A DNA stretch of 31,162 nt from Chara braunii (taxonomy: Eukaryota; Streptophyta; Charophyceae; Charales; Characeae). Positions 29,141-31,162 of this stretch are shown piece by piece (positions within the stretch are counted from its first letter, which is position 1; every line of letters begins with the position of its first letter). The stretch covers positions 79,937 to 111,098 of the forward strand of contig BFEA01001027.1 of the NCBI GenBank assembly GCA_003427395.1, read 5' to 3'. Both the position numbers and the translations under genes were made by a program. The notes beneath the pieces are model-generated. The model did not search any database. It saw only the letters and a program-made list of their open reading frames with translations, and was not told the DNA's origin.

Positions 29141-31162
29141 ATGTTGACCCCGACGAATCATTCAGGCTCGTCTACGACGTCTGCCCGGCGTCGTTTTGTT
29201 CGGTTTACCGACGTTCCCGACGGTCAACGCGTATCTACAGCGCTAATCCCCGGTAGTGAGGGTGTTTGGGATGTCGAGACGTTTCCCGGTGGGTGGATGT
29301 TCGTGGACACAGATTTCTGTGGTGTGTCCGAAAGGACTGGATCAGATCTCGTGCGGACAGCGGGTAGACTGTCAGAAAGCATTGAAGTTACCCGACCCCT
29401 AGCATTTGACTATAGTCGGTCGTTGGTGGACACAGACTTCTGCGATACGCCCGATAGAAACGGATCTGATCGGGAACAGTGCGGTGCATTTGGTAGAAAT
29501 GGGTATGATAGGGATCAGGCAACGGTACGTGCGTGTGGAAGTGCGAAGATAGGTAAGAGAATTGCATGTGAAGCCGGAATAGTTGGCTCTCCGTCAATGA
29601 CAACGACGGGTGCAATGAAAAATTGGCAGACTGGTTTTGTAGACACAGATTTCTACAGTTCATCGGAATCCTCCCAACCTGATTTGCCGAGAACCGCTCC
29701 CACGGACAGATCGAAATTCCTAGGTGTAGCGCATGGGTCCCCGACCAAAAGCCAATGTGGAACTCCCGAAGCAGTCCTTCAAGTTTTGTCCCGTCCCCTA
29801 CCTGGAGAAAGGAGAAGATATAATCGAAAAAATAGGTCGGTTAGAAGGTTAGAGCATTCGAAGAGGGCCAAAAGTCGATTGAATGCAACTAACATTGCGC
29901 TCGTCCCGACGTACAAATGTTGTAAGAACAAGTGTCTTTGGGTCTTGACCATTGACGATATCAAACCGGTGCGTGAAGCCTATTACGAAATGTCCCTCGA
30001 AAGGAGGATCGAGTGGTGGATGCAAACCCTCGACAATTTCACTATCCTCGACGGCGTTCTGGAAAGACTCCAACCAGTGCAGTGCAAACGCGGTGTGTGC
30101 ATCGCCGGTTGGTGCAAAATCATAGGGATATGTCGAAACACATTTCGTCGTTATAGCAAGTGCAAGTCGGTCGGGGTCGTCCGTGGCCGTCATGGTCGAT
30201 GGGGATTGTTGAACCCGAGACCAGAGTATGTGAGCATGCTGGCTCGTGTGACAAGGTTCGTGGAAGAACATGGAGATGCTATGCCTAACGAAATGGTTGT
30301 GAGGGGGACCTTACAATGATCCAAAGTTAGGCTCGCTGCTTATTTCACGAAGCTCCTTGTATATGAGTCTATCAAGGCATACTTGGAAGCGGCGGGTCAG
30401 ACCGTCGTTTCGGAGCAAGTCTTCTACTCCATATGGAGGAAGTACTTGTGGCATGCCGACCTTGCCAGGTCCAACTCGTTCACAAAGTGTGGCGAGTGCG
30501 TCTGCCTGAGATAGGCCAGAGACAACGCCTTCCTCCTTTGTGACCGTAGGGATTTTGATGAAAAGCACCGCAAGCACCAACTAGATCAGGTTGCTCACCG
30601 TGCGGATTATGCTGACTGGAAACTTCGTTCCATTTTGAACCCCGCGGAATACCTCTGCCTTATAGTGGATGGAATGGATCAGAAAAAGACAACCATTCCT
30701 CACATCGGCATGTATAATTACTCCAAGGATCATCGACACGACATGATGATGAAAACGAACCTGACCGCGGTCGTAGCTCACGGCAGAAAACCGTCCATTT
30801 ATGTGTACACGTATTTGCCTTTCTATGCGCACGGTTGCGATGGCACCATGACGTGCGTTATGTGGACTCTATGTGAGTTGCAAGCGTCCGAACAGAAATG
30901 GCCACGCCACCTCCGCATCCAGACGGACAATTGCTGGAGGGAAAACAAAAACCAATACCTTATGTGTTTGGCCTCTCTTCTGGTGAAATTCGGGATTTTC
31001 AAAGATGTCGAAGTGGGGTTCATGCTCGTTGGCCACACGCATACCGACATAAACGCGACTTTTAGTGTTTTCTCGAAAAAACTGAAGGACAACGATGCTT
31101 ACACCATGAAGCAGTTGTTCTCGCTTATCGAGTCGTCGCACAAGATACCGCCGAAGTGCATT
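29141..31162 (+). pseudogene. DDE transposase-like protein (DUF7869-type), two in-frame stops, runs off the window
   Basis: One frame runs from ATG 29141 to the right edge with TGA at 30317-30319 and TAG at 30512-30514. The N-terminal third is low-complexity, with three repeats opening VDTDF (C or Y), about 29306, 29427 and 29640. Then come a basic stretch, a Cys cluster KCCKNKCLWVL, a helical region and GVCIAGWCKIIGICRNTF (helix-turn-helix-like). After the first stop: YFTKLLVYESIKAYL, SFTKCGECVCLR (zinc-ribbon-like), VDGMDQKK (first Asp about 30668 or 30677), QTDNCWRENKN (Asp 30926-30928) and VGHTHTDIN (31028-31054), the last two being hallmarks of this transposase-like RNase H-fold family. 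Elsewhere in the family the last motif is usually GHTHEDID. The C terminus is not in the window. Stops make this copy non-coding as read. Confidence 0.72.

Overview
This is a eukaryotic, transposon-dense intergenic window. It has no prokaryotic gene packing, long AT, CA, C and CCT simple repeats, a 485-base run of N, a probable spliceosomal intron and decayed copies of several transposable-element classes. Protein families on the minus strand (17.5-24.8 kb) resemble, from memory and unchecked, very abundant predicted proteins of the charophyte alga Chara braunii. A Chara-like streptophyte alga is therefore my best guess, as an inference. I see no intact host gene.

Layout. 1-976: AT microsatellite and a diverged minisatellite. 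967-6964: an almost complete Penelope-like retroelement. It has 240-bp direct terminal repeats (about 99% identical), an 11-bp candidate target duplication, an ORF1 (gag-like) and an ORF2. ORF2 has a GIY-YIG endonuclease in front of the reverse transcriptase, and three frame changes. 6956-9435: repeats, including a tRNA-derived SINE family with poly(A) tails. 9436-11622: a candidate terminal-inverted-repeat element containing CCT/poly-pyrimidine DNA and the assembly gap. 11623-13741: repeats only. 13742-14515: broken 3' end of a LINE ORF2. 14516-17481: SINE fragments, a poly(C)-bearing repeat pair and minisatellites.

17482-24777 (minus strand): a long, broken coding region. Reading 5' to 3' it has an N-terminal domain, a charged linker, a ParB-like domain, a beta-class DNA-methyltransferase-like fold with eroded motifs, Gly/Ser/Lys and acidic repeat linkers, and a Ulp1/C48-type protease domain whose catalytic Cys reads as Ser. 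One intron (18518-18660) is supported because splicing restores the frame. This combination is the most unusual thing here. The whole is inactivated by frameshifts and stops.

24778-29140: arrays of short tandem repeats, many built around an imperfect palindrome of the type GTGCGAA-N-TCGCA. 29141-31162 (plus, running off the right edge): a DDE-type transposase-like protein of the DUF7869 kind, with two in-frame stops and three VDTDF repeats near its N terminus.

The genes do not form a pathway. They are independent mobile or repetitive families piled into one locus. Domain names rest on motifs read by eye, with no database search.
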